A stretch of 64,000 bases of DNA from an uncultured Rikenellaceae bacterium (GTDB lineage Bacteria; Bacteroidota; Bacteroidia; Bacteroidales; Rikenellaceae), in NCBI GenBank assembly GCA_944415565.1, contig CALYBQ010000012.1, forward strand, positions 53,566 to 117,565. The letters run 5' to 3'. Positions 29,007-38,549 of the stretch are shown here, piece by piece; position 1 is the first letter of the stretch, and each line of letters opens with the position of its first letter. Both the position numbers and the translations under genes were made by a program. The notes beneath the pieces were generated by a model, which saw only the letters and a list, made by a program, of their open reading frames with translations, searched no databases and had not been told where the DNA came from.

Positions 29007-31934
29007 TTAAAACAGGTCCAATTGCGGAGTGTCGTACCGGCTGTCCGACTCTTCATCTGCCGGCCGCTCGATAGTGAACTCTATCCCGTCCGAACCGTTG
29101 CCGTTAGTCTCCGCAGACTCTCCTGCCCCACTCTCTACCGTATCGACATTGTTCGTTACATCGAGAGCATCTCCGCTAACCTCGCCGTCATCACCCCGAC
29201 CATCGGCATCGGAACCGACAGGTCTGTCCGGATCATCCTTCAAACGCGGCTCTACGAATGCAAGCTCCTTAACCTCGTAAGTCGTGACACGTTTCCCGCG
29301 CGCCTTGTACCCCTTGACACCGATATACTCCTCGACATCTATACGGTCAGCGGGGCGGTTCTCGTGCGCGCCCTTGTAAGCGACTTCGAGTATCGGCGCG
29401 AAATCGCGGCTCAACGCTACCAACTTCGAATTGGGGTTCTCCTCGTCCACGAAATTCAGTAACTTATCGCTCAATTCGGCCTTGAAGCGTTTGATGTAAT
29501 AATATTTCTGCGTAGCGTCGAAATAGGCCACGCTATATATCCGCGAAGGATCGTACCGCTCCACGATCATCGTATCGTCCGGGAAATGGTGTCCGACGTC
29601 GAAACCAGTCGTATAATACTGCCCCTTGGATGTTATTACGATTATCTTGTCCGCTCCGGAGAACTCCCCGAGCAATGCACCCCGCCCGTCTGTATTGAGT
29701 TTCCGCACCTCGTCGTCATACCATATATTCTGTCCGCCGAGAGTGGAAGTCCCGGCCTCTTTCATAACGATCTTCTGTATACCGTACCGCGAGAACATAT
29801 TTCCTGCAGCACCGCGCCCCTTGATAGCCAACTCGCTGAAATTGAGGTCGACGATAAGCTTCTTCAGCCTCGGCCTCGGACGGAAATAGACTTTCAGCAC
29901 CTCGGCCTCGCCGTTCGGGTTGACGCTCATATAAAGTATCTCACTCTTGGGCGTACCCTTCGTAATATCGTACTCGCGGTCGCGCGTGATACCCTTGATG
30001 GCACAACGCTTCATCATTATAGGGCCTTGCTTACCGTCACGATATAGAATATTATATATGGTACGCTCGTCATTGCGCTTGAAAATACCTATGTAATATA
30101 TATTCTTCGCGAAGAAAGCCTTTTCGCTGACCTTAGTAATAATGTAGCGCCCCTCCCTCGTTATCACGATAACGTCGTCTATATCGGAACAATCCGCAAC
30201 AAATTCGCAATCTTTCATCGACTTGCCTATCCCGAAGAAACCCTCGGCACGGTCAACGTACAGTTTGGCATTGGCCACAACCACCTTGGTAGCCTCGATA
30301 GAATCAAATTCACGGATCTCCGTTCTGCGCTCGCGCCCCTTTCCGTACTTAGTCTTGATACGCTGGTAATACGCCACCGCATAATCCGTAAGGTGTTCTA
30401 TATCGTACTGCACCTGTCCGATCTCGTCCTCTATGCCCTTGATCTGCTCGTCTGCCTTAGCCGAATCGTAACGGGATATGCGAATGAACTTCAACTCGGT
30501 GAGTTTCACCACGTCGTCGCGGTTGATCTCCCGGCGTAACTTCTTCTTGAACGGTTCGAGGCGCTCCTCGACAGCTTCGTACGCGGCCTCGCGCGAAGTC
30601 TTGCCCTCGATGGCCTGATACATCTTGTTCTCGATGAATATACGCTCGAGGCTCGCCATGTGCCACGCCTCGTTCAACTCGCCCAAGCGTATCTGCAACT
30701 CTTTCCCGAGCAGTTCTTTGGTATGGTCGGCACTACGACGCAAGATTTCGCTCACGCCAAGGAAATGCGGTTTGTCATCCCAGATGACGCACGAGTTTGG
30801 CGAGATTGAAACCTCGCAGTCGGTAAACGCGTAAAGCGCATCGATAGTCTTGTCGCTCGATTCTTCGTTGCTGACGTGCACGATTATCTCCACGTTGCCG
30901 GCCGTATTGTCATCGACCTTCTTGATCTTTATCTTACCCTTGTCGTTGGCTTTGATAATGGAGTCTTTGATGGACTCTGTACTCGTACCGAACGGTATCT
31001 CGGTTATGGCGAGCGTCTTGCGGTCCACCTTCGAAATTTTGGCCCGGATTTTCACCGCACCTCCGCGCAGACCGTCGTTATATCGCGACACATCCATCAT
31101 GCCCCCCGTCTGGAAATCGGGATACAACACAAACTCTTCCCCGCGAAGATGGGCTATACATGCGTCTATCAATTCATTGAAGTTATGCGGCAATATCTTT
31201 GACGCAAGCCCCACGGCAATACCTTCGACACCCTGAGCCAACAACAACGGAAACTTCACCGGCAGCGTCACCGGCTCCTGATTACGCCCGTCATAAGTCA
31301 GCATCCACTCGGTGGTTTTGTTGTTGAACACCACATCGAGGGCGAACTTCGAAAGCCGAGCCTCTATGTATCGCGGTGCGGCGGCATCGTCACCCGTAAG
31401 AATATTACCCCAGTTACCCTGACAATCTATCAACAGGTCTTTCTGCCCAAGCTGCACTAGCGCGTCGCCGATAGAGGCGTCGCCGTGCGGGTGGAACTTC
31501 ATCGTATCGCCGATGATGTTGGCCACCTTGTTGTACCGACCGTCGTCGAGACGCTTCATGGCGTGCAGGATGCGCCTCTGAACAGGCTTCAATCCGTCCT
31601 GAAGATGCGGCACGGCACGTTCCAAAATCACATAAGAGGCATAATCGAGGAACCAGTCCTTGTACATCCCCGTCAATTTGTACCGGTTGCCGCTCTCGCC
31701 TCCAGTCAGCTTGTGATATTTCCCCTGAGGGGCATCGCCATCCGGCTCACCAGCAAATTCATCGGCATCCTCAGCAGCCATGTCGTCAACGACATCTTCG
31801 GCTCCGGAAACGGACACGTCGCCAGCCGTCTCCTGAGGTCCGGCTTCCACCACATTTTGTCCGTCTATATTCTCTCCGCCGGGCATACCGTCCCCGGCGG
31901 CTTGCTCATTCCTTATATCTTTATCTTCACTCAT
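29007..31934 (-). CDS. parC: DNA topoisomerase IV subunit A
   Basis: 975 residues, long for the family because of acidic tails at both ends (about 75 residues before the core, and a C-terminal Asp/Glu/Ser-rich stretch). The core carries the GyrA/ParC breakage-reunion fold, with the catalytic Tyr in AAAPRYIEARLS. The quinolone loop reads HPHGDASIGDAL, so the Ser83-equivalent is Ala while the Asp87-equivalent is kept. No GyrA-box is seen in the C-terminal propeller, supporting ParC rather than a second GyrA. parE is 13 bases upstream on the same strand, forming the decatenating enzyme pair. Confidence 0.9.
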   Translation of the reverse strand: MSEDKDIRNEQAAGDGMPGGENIDGQNVVEAGPQETAGDVSVSGAEDVVDDMAAEDADEFAGEPDGDAPQGKYHKLTGGESGNRYKLTGMYKDWFLDYASYVILERAVPHLQDGLKPVQRRILHAMKRLDDGRYNKVANIIGDTMKFHPHGDASIGDALVQLGQKDLLIDCQGNWGNILTGDDAAAPRYIEARLSKFALDVVFNNKTTEWMLTYDGRNQEPVTLPVKFPLLLAQGVEGIAVGLASKILPHNFNELIDACIAHLRGEEFVLYPDFQTGGMMDVSRYNDGLRGGAVKIRAKISKVDRKTLAITEIPFGTSTESIKDSIIKANDKGKIKIKKVDDNTAGNVEIIVHVSNEESSDKTIDALYAFTDCEVSISPNSCVIWDDKPHFLGVSEILRRSADHTKELLGKELQIRLGELNEAWHMASLERIFIENKMYQAIEGKTSREAAYEAVEERLEPFKKKLRREINRDDVVKLTELKFIRISRYDSAKADEQIKGIEDEIGQVQYDIEHLTDYAVAYYQRIKTKYGKGRERRTEIREFDSIEATKVVVANAKLYVDRAEGFFGIGKSMKDCEFVADCSDIDDVIVITREGRYIITKVSEKAFFAKNIYYIGIFKRNDERTIYNILYRDGKQGPIMMKRCAIKGITRDREYDITKGTPKSEILYMSVNPNGEAEVLKVYFRPRPRLKKLIVDLNFSELAIKGRGAAGNMFSRYGIQKIVMKEAGTSTLGGQNIWYDDEVRKLNTDGRGALLGEFSGADKIIVITSKGQYYTTGFDVGHHFPDDTMIVERYDPSRIYSVAYFDATQKYYYIKRFKAELSDKLLNFVDEENPNSKLVALSRDFAPILEVAYKGAHENRPADRIDVEEYIGVKGYKARGKRVTTYEVKELAFVEPRLKDDPDRPVGSDADGRGDDGEVSGDALDVTNNVDTVESGAGESAETNGNGSDGIEFTIERPADEESDSRYDTPQLDLF

Positions 31935-31947
31935 ACTATTCCAAAAC

Positions 31948-33876
31948 CTAAGCGGCCTCCACTTCTCCTGTTACCTTACCGTCGTCCGTCTTCTCGACAG
32001 GAGCCAAATCCTCCTCGACGTAATCGGCCTCGATACGCAGGTTGTCTACGATGAAATTCTGACGTTCATAACTGTTCTTACCCATATAGAATTCCAACAT
32101 ATCGTGTATCGGATCGTTCTTCGTCATGCGTACCTTTTCGAGGCGCATGTTCTCGTTTATGAACTCCTTGAACTCACCGGCGGATATTTCACCCAATCCT
32201 TTGAATCGCGTTATCTCGGCATTTACCCCTATCTTCTTTATGGCTGCCTGCTTCTCGTCTTCACTGTAACAATATATCGTCTCCTTCTTGTTGCGGACAC
32301 GGAAAAGCGGGGTCTGCAACACGAACAAGTGCTCCTGCCTTATCACGTCGGGGAAGAACTGGAGGAAGAATGTTATCATCAACAACCGTATGTGCATTCC
32401 ATCGACATCGGCATCGGTCGCTATGATAATTTTATTGTAACGCAGGTCGTCCATATCGTTCTCTATGTTGAGTGCGGCCTGCAACAGGTTGAACTCCTCG
32501 TTCTCGTAAACGACCTTTTTCGTCAACCCATATGTATTGAGCGGCTTACCGCGCAACGAGAAGACCGCCTGCGTCTGCACGTCGCGGCTGGCAGTTATGG
32601 ACCCGCTCGCCGAGTTACCCTCAGTAATGAATATCATGGTCTCCTCGTGGCGTGCGTTCTTCACATCAGTGAAGTGTATTTTACAGTCGCGCAGCTTCTT
32701 ATTGTTCAGGCTCGCTTTCTTGGCCATCTCCTTGGCCTTCTTCTGTATGCCAGATATGGCTTTGCGGTCCTTCTCGTTCTCCACGATCTTTTTCTGCAAC
32801 ACCTCTGCGGTCTGCGGATGCTTGTGCAGGTAATTATCGAGATGCTCCTTGAGGAAATCGAGTATGAAACTGCGTACCGTAGGCCCGTCCTCGCTCATCT
32901 TGTTCGAACTGAGGCTGACCTTGGTCTGCTGTCCGAACTGCGGGTCCACGATCTTCACGCTTATGGCAGCCACTATCGAGGTGCGGACATCCGACGGGTC
33001 GTAATCCTTGCGATAAAACTCCTTGATGGTTTTGGCAACAGCCTCGCGGAATGCCGACTGGTGTGTACCTCCCTGTGTGGTATGCTGACCGTTAACGAAC
33101 GAGAAATACCCCTCGCCGTAACCGGTCCCGTGCGTAATGGCGACCTCTATATCCTCTCCTTTCAGATGGATAGGCGGATACAGCGGGTCCTCGGTCATAT
33201 TATCGTTCAACAGATCGAGCAAACCGTTCTGCGAGGAAAAACTCTGGCCGTTGAAGTTTATTACAAGTCCCGTATTGAGGTAGGTATAATTCTTGATCGT
33301 GGCTTCGAGGAACTCATGATTGAACTCGTACGAGCCGAACACCGCCTCGTCCGGCGTAAACTGCACGTATGTACCGTTAGGTTCTTTAACCCCGATCTCG
33401 CTCTTTTCACCCTGCTCCAAACCCTGTGCGAACGTCACGGTACGGGCCTCGCCGTCGCGCACACTACGCGCCACGAACGAACTCGACAGCATATTGACCG
33501 CCTTGACACCGACACCGTTCAGCCCGACCGTTTTTTTGAACGCCGCCGATCCGTATTTACCTCCGGTATTCATCTTCGACACGGCGGCCGCCAACGAATT
33601 CAACGGTATACCGCGTCCATAGTCGCGCACCGTGACCGTATGCCCTTCGAGCGTAATGTCGATACGCTTCCCGGCCCCCATGATGAATTCGTCTATCGAG
33701 TTATCGACGACCTCTTTGAACAGCACGTATATCCCGTCGTCCGACTGCGTTCCATCGCCGAGCTTACCGATATACATACCCGGCCTGAGGCGCAAGTGCT
33801 CCCTCGGGCTCAGCGATTTAATATCGTCGTCTGTGTATTGTGCAACCACACTCATATCTATCTTGTTATTTTTCAT
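31948..33876 (-). CDS. parE: DNA topoisomerase IV subunit B
   Basis: A 642-residue GHKL ATPase subunit. The ATP-site Asn/Glu motif is [12 protein letters not shown], with GRGIPL and [11 protein letters not shown] as the following loops. The TOPRIM domain has [10 protein letters not shown] and the metal-binding DADVDGMHI. Length fits ParE rather than a long GyrB. It overlaps the end of the plsC-like gene by 11 bases (33866-33876) and precedes parC, so the three are coupled. Confidence 0.93.
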   Translation of the reverse strand: MKNNKIDMSVVAQYTDDDIKSLSPREHLRLRPGMYIGKLGDGTQSDDGIYVLFKEVVDNSIDEFIMGAGKRIDITLEGHTVTVRDYGRGIPLNSLAAAVSKMNTGGKYGSAAFKKTVGLNGVGVKAVNMLSSSFVARSVRDGEARTVTFAQGLEQGEKSEIGVKEPNGTYVQFTPDEAVFGSYEFNHEFLEATIKNYTYLNTGLVINFNGQSFSSQNGLLDLLNDNMTEDPLYPPIHLKGEDIEVAITHGTGYGEGYFSFVNGQHTTQGGTHQSAFREAVAKTIKEFYRKDYDPSDVRTSIVAAISVKIVDPQFGQQTKVSLSSNKMSEDGPTVRSFILDFLKEHLDNYLHKHPQTAEVLQKKIVENEKDRKAISGIQKKAKEMAKKASLNNKKLRDCKIHFTDVKNARHEETMIFITEGNSASGSITASRDVQTQAVFSLRGKPLNTYGLTKKVVYENEEFNLLQAALNIENDMDDLRYNKIIIATDADVDGMHIRLLMITFFLQFFPDVIRQEHLFVLQTPLFRVRNKKETIYCYSEDEKQAAIKKIGVNAEITRFKGLGEISAGEFKEFINENMRLEKVRMTKNDPIHDMLEFYMGKNSYERQNFIVDNLRIEADYVEEDLAPVEKTDDGKVTGEVEAA

Positions 33877-34591
33877 TCTTCATCTTCTCCTGCTCGGCAC
33901 ACATCATATCGTGCACCTTAACGGTCAACTCCTTAGCTCCGGTCGACGCCACCTCCTCCGCACTCAGCGGAGGCAATATATTCACCCTGAAGCGGTTCTT
34001 GAAATTGAACTTCCACCCGTCAAATGCACTCCCAGTTCCGACCGACACGCAAGGCAATATGCCTACACCAGCCTGTCGGGCCAACATGAACGCCCCCTCG
34101 TGGAAACGCCCTATCTGCCCCGTCCTGCTGCGCGTCCCCTCCGGGAACACTATAACCGATATGCCCTGCGACAGATTCTTCGTTCCGCCAGCGACCAACG
34201 TCCGAAGCGACTTAGATGACCCTCGCTCAATGGCTATGTCTCCGTGCATCCACAGCACCAATCCGAACAACGGCCACTTATATACCTCGCGTTTCGACAC
34301 CCATTTGAAATTGAACGGAAGTACATACATAAGCGGAATGTCGAGCATCGAACAATGGTTTACGACCACCACATAAGCCTCTCCTTTTTTTATATTCTCC
34401 TTGCCGCTCACACGCCTGCGCCACGAGGGCACGATTCCAAAATATACGTTCGTCCACATACGCGACAGCCAGTGGAGAACCACCCGTTTGCGATCGACGG
34501 CCACGGTCAGCACCCACGCGACACACATCACCAGAAAAAACAACAGGGTGATGCTAAGCAGCAAGATATAATAAAGCACAGAAAGCATCAT
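33866..34591 (-). CDS. PlsC-like 1-acyl-glycerol-3-phosphate acyltransferase
   Basis: A 241-residue membrane-bound acyltransferase with an N-terminal hydrophobic anchor ([20 protein letters not shown]). The catalytic HX4D is NHCSMLDIP (about 100-108) and the acceptor motif is [10 protein letters not shown] (about 171-180). It would make phosphatidic acid, or acylate another lysolipid. It is the first gene of the run into parE-parC, with an 11-base overlap to parE. The exact acceptor is not readable, and ornithine-lipid acyltransferases look similar. Confidence 0.87.
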   Translation of the reverse strand: MMLSVLYYILLLSITLLFFLVMCVAWVLTVAVDRKRVVLHWLSRMWTNVYFGIVPSWRRRVSGKENIKKGEAYVVVVNHCSMLDIPLMYVLPFNFKWVSKREVYKWPLFGLVLWMHGDIAIERGSSKSLRTLVAGGTKNLSQGISVIVFPEGTRSRTGQIGRFHEGAFMLARQAGVGILPCVSVGTGSAFDGWKFNFKNRFRVNILPPLSAEEVASTGAKELTVKVHDMMCAEQEKMKNEK

Positions 34592-34809
34592 AGACAGGTT
34601 TTCGGCAGGTCCTTTCCATCCTAATGCGGCAGAATTCGGAACCGGCCCTTTAATCGTGCAAGTTTAACATTTTTTTCGCGGATTACCTCGGAACGCCGCG
34701 AGCAATTTATCAACAATCAATCACTAAACGAGCCGGCTCACAATCCGTTACACGCACCCGCCAAGACACGAACACACACCCGAACGGTACAACTATACGA
34801 TTTTTTACT

Positions 34810-34817
34810 TACTTTTG
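34810..34817 (+). promoter_or_regulatory. -7 element of the fabD promoter
   Basis: TACTTTTG matches TAnnTTTG, 28 bases before the ATG at 34846. No convincing -33 TTTG is at the expected distance. Confidence 0.5.
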
Positions 34818-34845
34818 CCATCTCTAAACATAAAAGATGTTGATT

Positions 34846-35736
34846 ATGAAAGCATTCGTATTTCCCGGACAGGGAGCGCAATACCCGGGCATGGGTAACG
34901 ATCTTTATGCAAATGTTCCCGAAGCCAAAGAATTGTTCGAAAAAGCGAACGAAATACTCGGCTTCAGCATAACCGATATAATGTTCAAAGGCACGGACGA
35001 ACAGCTCCGCCAGACGAACGTGACACAACCGGCCATATTCCTCCACTCGGTAATACTCGCCAAATCGCTCGGCGGAGCGTTCAATCCCGACATGGTGGCA
35101 GGACACTCGTTGGGTGAGTTCAGCGCACTCGTAGCCGCAGGCGCTCTCAGCTTCGAAGACGGTCTGACCCTTGTCTCGAAACGTGCCGCAGCCATGCAGA
35201 AAGCATGCGAGGCCAACCCATCCACAATGGCGGCAGTACTCGCACTTCCGGACGAAAAAGTAGAAGAGATATGCGCTTCAATCGAAGGCGTAGTCGTTCC
35301 GGCCAACTACAACTGCCCCGGACAGCTCGTCATCTCTGGAAGCAACGAAGCTATCGACGCCGCATGCGCGAAACTTCTCGAAGCCGGCGCTAAACGCGCA
35401 CTCAAGCTCAGCGTAGGCGGAGCATTCCACTCGCCGCTCATGGAGCCGGCCAAGCAGGAATTGCAGGCAGCCATCGAAGCAGCCCCGTTCGCAAAACCGA
35501 TTTGCCCGGTTTACCAGAACGTAGATGCCAAACCATACACCGATCCAGCCAAGATCAAGACCAACCTCATAGCCCAGCTTACGGCTCCCGTGCGCTGGAC
35601 ACAGATAGTTCAGAACATGATTGCCGACGGCGCTAACGAATTCGTAGAAGTAGGTCCGGGCAAGGTATTGGCAGGTTTGGTCGGCAAGATCAGCCGCAAC
35701 GTATCTGTTACTTCCATCCAAACAATAGGAATATAA
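34846..35736 (+). CDS. fabD: Malonyl-CoA:ACP transacylase
   Basis: 296 residues from the ATG at 34846 (MKAFVFPGQGAQYPGMG). A start three codons upstream at 34837 is possible and harmless. The nucleophile Ser is in GHSLGEF and the catalytic His in GAFHSPLMEPA. A conserved QPAIF follows the first strands. It loads malonate on ACP for fatty-acid chain extension. It is a single gene here, with its own -7 element and a 12-bp terminator; no fabH or acpP is adjacent. Confidence 0.95.
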   Translation: MKAFVFPGQGAQYPGMGNDLYANVPEAKELFEKANEILGFSITDIMFKGTDEQLRQTNVTQPAIFLHSVILAKSLGGAFNPDMVAGHSLGEFSALVAAGALSFEDGLTLVSKRAAAMQKACEANPSTMAAVLALPDEKVEEICASIEGVVVPANYNCPGQLVISGSNEAIDAACAKLLEAGAKRALKLSVGGAFHSPLMEPAKQELQAAIEAAPFAKPICPVYQNVDAKPYTDPAKIKTNLIAQLTAPVRWTQIVQNMIADGANEFVEVGPGKVLAGLVGKISRNVSVTSIQTIGI

Positions 35737-35778
35737 GCGAAAGTTTTTAAAAGTTTTTAAAATTTTTATTATATTTTC

Positions 35779-35808
35779 AAAATCCGGTGCTTCAAAGCAT
35801 CGGATTTT
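35779..35808 (+). terminator. Terminator of fabD
   Basis: A 12-bp stem (35779-35790 with 35797-35808, one G-U pair) closes a 6-base loop and is followed by a T-rich tract. It lies 42 bases after the fabD stop. Confidence 0.85.
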
Positions 35809-35985
35809 TTATTTTCTCACAACATCTCCAACGCAACAAGCGACAGATCACGCCAAGCACACAAAAATCGACACGCGACAAGCCATTTTATTAACTTTTT
35901 TCTACCAACACAGAAGAATCAGACAAAAATTATTAAAAATTTATTAAAATATTTTCGAAATCAATGGGATATTAAAAATAATTTC

Positions 35986-35993
35986 TACTTTTG
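35986..35993 (+). promoter_or_regulatory. -7 element of the ROK regulator gene
   Basis: TACTTTTG matches TAnnTTTG, 40 bases before the ATG at 36034. No clear -33 TTTG is present; the upstream 60 bases are extremely AT-rich. Confidence 0.5.
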
Positions 35994-36033
35994 CAATAAC
36001 GATATTATCCAAAAGATTCAAAAAGGATAGAAA

Positions 36034-37266
36034 ATGGTTTCACTTAAAGAGTTCTTCAATCAACATGAAGACGATATGTTAAAAGGCATATCGCAGAAAA
36101 ACAGCCTCATTAAGCGAAACATCATTGCCTACATGGCCGTCAACGGACAGGCAACACTGGCCGAGCTAACCAAAGAACTCCACATCAGCATCCCGACCAT
36201 CACGAAACTCGTCACCGAACTGGTGGACGAGCAGATCGTCATAGACAACGGCAAGATCGAGACGGCAGGAGGACGCCGTCCGAATACATACGGATTAGCA
36301 GACGCAGCGATCTATTTCGTAGGTGTGGACATAGCCCGCGACAACCTCCATTTCGTTGTCACCGACCTAAAAAACAACGTCATAGTAGACGAAACCGAGG
36401 GCGACTTCGAACTTACGGACGACGACAAGTCGCTGAGGCGCATCCTCTCGTCGATAGACAATTTCCTCTCCCGGTGCGGCGTGGACCAAGACAAGATACT
36501 CGGTATGGGCGTTTGCATCACCGGACGCGTAAATCCAAATACGGGACGCAGTTACAAATACTTCACCAATACGGAAGAACCGCTGACCGACATAATCGAG
36601 AAGCAGACCGGACTACAAGTCCTCCTCGAAAACGACACTCGTGCCCGTTGCTATGCCGAATATTTCTCAGGCAACAACATAAAGAACGAAAAGAACCTGC
36701 TGTACCTGTACCTCGGACGCGGCGTCGCCATCGGTGTCATAATGGACGGCAAGCTATATTACGGGAAAAGCGGTTTCGCCGGGGAATTCGGGCATACGCC
36801 TTTTTATGACAACGAGATAATCTGCTCCTGCGGCAAAAAGGGATGTCTCGAAACGGAGGTATCCGGCATCGCCATCGAGAACAAGATGATGGCGAGCATA
36901 AAACAAGGCATCAACACCATCCTGCGCGAAGGATATGAGAAAGGCGGGTCTATACACATAGACGACATAATAGCCGCAGCGAAGAAAGACGACACACTCT
37001 CGATAGAACTCATCGAAGAGGCCGGGGAAAAGATCGGGAAAAGCATCGCTTTCCTCATCAATATATTCAACCCGGAACTCGTGATAATAGGCGGCAACCT
37101 CGCACGAGCCGGCGACTACATCATGCTTCCGCTGAAAGCCGCGACAAATAAATACTCGCTGAACCTCGTATACAAAGACACTCGTTTCAGACTCTCGCAG
37201 ATGGGGCAGCATGCTGGTGCATTGGGGGCGGCGATGCTGATACGAAACAAAATAATAGGCCTGTAA
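36034..37266 (+). CDS. ROK-family transcriptional regulator (NagC/XylR type)
   Basis: 410 residues. An N-terminal winged helix-turn-helix (about 25-85, IIAYMAVNGQATLAELTKEL, then SIPTITKLVTELVDE) precedes a ROK sugar-kinase-like domain. That domain holds the ROK zinc motif GEFGHTPF...CSCGKKGCLE (about 250-275). Such proteins bind a sugar or sugar phosphate and repress or activate carbohydrate genes. The ExGH zinc ligand block is intact, and a catalytic kinase role is less likely because of the HTH. The GNAT gene starts one base after its stop. No sugar gene is adjacent, so the effector cannot be named. Confidence 0.88.
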   Translation: MVSLKEFFNQHEDDMLKGISQKNSLIKRNIIAYMAVNGQATLAELTKELHISIPTITKLVTELVDEQIVIDNGKIETAGGRRPNTYGLADAAIYFVGVDIARDNLHFVVTDLKNNVIVDETEGDFELTDDDKSLRRILSSIDNFLSRCGVDQDKILGMGVCITGRVNPNTGRSYKYFTNTEEPLTDIIEKQTGLQVLLENDTRARCYAEYFSGNNIKNEKNLLYLYLGRGVAIGVIMDGKLYYGKSGFAGEFGHTPFYDNEIICSCGKKGCLETEVSGIAIENKMMASIKQGINTILREGYEKGGSIHIDDIIAAAKKDDTLSIELIEEAGEKIGKSIAFLINIFNPELVIIGGNLARAGDYIMLPLKAATNKYSLNLVYKDTRFRLSQMGQHAGALGAAMLIRNKIIGL

Positions 37267-37267
37267 G

Positions 37268-37804
37268 ATGAATATGCTCGAATCTGATATCGTTAGGCTG
37301 CGGGCACTGGAACCCGAGGACGTGGACATACTATACAAATGGGAGAACGACACCAACGTATGGAAAGTCAGCAATACGGTCGTCCCGTTCTCACGGCATA
37401 TCCTGCGCCAGTTCATCGACAGCCAGAAATACGACGTCTTCGAAACACGTCAGCTCAGGCTCATCATAGAAGCGGCAGACAGCGGCAAAGCCGTCGGCAC
37501 GATAGACCTCTTCGACATAGACCCATACAACCGCCGCGCAGGCATCGGGGTGCTGATATACGACAAGAAGGAACGCTGCCAAGGATACGCGTCGAGCGCA
37601 TTGCAGATATTGATACGCTACGCTTTCATGATATTGCACCTCAACCAGTTGTACTGCAACGTACTGTTCGACAACACTCCAAGCCTCATGCTGTTCCGCA
37701 GCAAAGGATTCCTGACCATAGGCGTCAAACGCGAATGGATCAAGACCACATCAGGCTGGACAGACGAATACATGCTGCAACTAATCAATCCGAAAAAGGA
37801 CTAA
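37268..37804 (+). CDS. GNAT-family N-acetyltransferase
   Basis: A 178-residue acetyltransferase close to the RimJ/SpeG-like subgroup: DIVRLRALEPEDVDILYKWE at the start. The acetyl-CoA region is VLIYDKKERCQGYASSAL (about 96-113), with the Q/R-x-x-G-x-A pyrophosphate loop as QGYASS. LFRSKGFLTIGVKREW near residue 141 is the usual alpha4-beta7 block. Spermidine or protein N-termini are possible acceptors, but no evidence decides. It is translationally coupled to the ROK regulator (one base gap), which may control or be controlled with it. Confidence 0.85.
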   Translation: MNMLESDIVRLRALEPEDVDILYKWENDTNVWKVSNTVVPFSRHILRQFIDSQKYDVFETRQLRLIIEAADSGKAVGTIDLFDIDPYNRRAGIGVLIYDKKERCQGYASSALQILIRYAFMILHLNQLYCNVLFDNTPSLMLFRSKGFLTIGVKREWIKTTSGWTDEYMLQLINPKKD

Positions 37805-37980
37805 AGATACCGAGTGTTCTGACAGGTACGCTTTCGTTAACGAACCACACATTCAAATCTACACCGCACCCAACCACGATGCCCCTCACGAGCATCCGAT
37901 AAGTGTTGTAATACAACCAAATCCGGGAATCACAGTACATCAAACGAGAATACGTGCAACTAACGCGTGGCCGGCCGACT

Positions 37981-38433
37981 TCACGGCAAATCCGGAAACT
38001 CCGTCAACATTGAATAACTCCCATCAGCGCCCATCTCATAAATATAGTGTCGCAACCCGTTGGTCATCATAATATAACGCGCCTTGAGAAAAGCATTGTA
38101 CCTCACGGCCTGTGCATAGACATCTTGCGAAATCCGAACCCCGGGTTCTTTACACTCCACCAGCAATAACGGCCGGGCATCCGACGTCCCGAATACGACC
38201 ACATCGGCCCGCTGAGGCTGACCATTCACATCGACAGGATGTTCCTGCACGATTAGCTGCGGGGTAACCCCACGCTCTTCCACAAGCCATCGCACGACAT
38301 GGCGGCGCACCCACTCCTCGGGCGTAAGCACCAACCACACTTTCCGAATATCATCCCATATCCTGTTAGTCCCGCCGCACGAACGCAAACGAAAAGAATA
38401 TCGCGGGAAATTAAGTTGCGGATAAAGGCTCAT
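37981..38433 (-). CDS. HsdR N-terminal-like (PD-D/ExK nuclease-fold) protein
   Basis: A small 150-residue protein matching the type I restriction R-subunit N-terminal domain seen as a stand-alone gene in many Bacteroidota. RADVVVFG (about 74-81) followed by LLLVECKEP (about 89-97) reproduces the D...ExK core. Before it is a WVRRHVVRWLVEE helix. No HsdS, HsdM or helicase part lies near, so this is not a restriction system by itself. Related stand-alone proteins are often next to holA, but I do not see that here. It is convergent with the GNAT gene, with 176 bases between. Confidence 0.75.
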   Translation of the reverse strand: MSLYPQLNFPRYSFRLRSCGGTNRIWDDIRKVWLVLTPEEWVRRHVVRWLVEERGVTPQLIVQEHPVDVNGQPQRADVVVFGTSDARPLLLVECKEPGVRISQDVYAQAVRYNAFLKARYIMMTNGLRHYIYEMGADGSYSMLTEFPDLP

Positions 38434-38549
38434 TTTTAATGGATTTTCTTTAACTTGCGTGCGATTTTTTTCCAGCGAAAGCTAAAAATACAACACAAAA
38501 CGAAGAATATACACAAATATACGTCTTTTCTTTAAAAACTGTAAGCAAA

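Larger units (their letters stand above)
35737..36033. other. AT-rich intergenic region between fabD and the ROK regulator
   Basis: 297 bases with no gene that I can support. It starts with an imperfect tandem of GAAAGTTTTTAAAAGTTTTTAAAA (35739-35762, arms about 10 bases), contains the fabD terminator and, near its end, a -7 element. A second AT run with TTATTAAAAATTTATTAAAA (about 35928-35950) precedes the regulator promoter and could be an AT-rich upstream element or an operator region. Confidence 0.5.

Noticed and set aside
32104..33921. 605-codon plus-strand frame opposite parE
   Set aside because: Shadow of parE, no motif.
37833..37844. Perfect palindrome TTCGTTAACGAA between the GNAT and HsdR-like genes
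   Set aside because: A single 12-base palindrome, no T tract or loop, not near a promoter; chance is likely.
37981..38433. Possible restriction or defence system from the HsdR-like domain
   Set aside because: Only the N-terminal nuclease-fold domain is present; no methylase, specificity subunit or helicase nearby.
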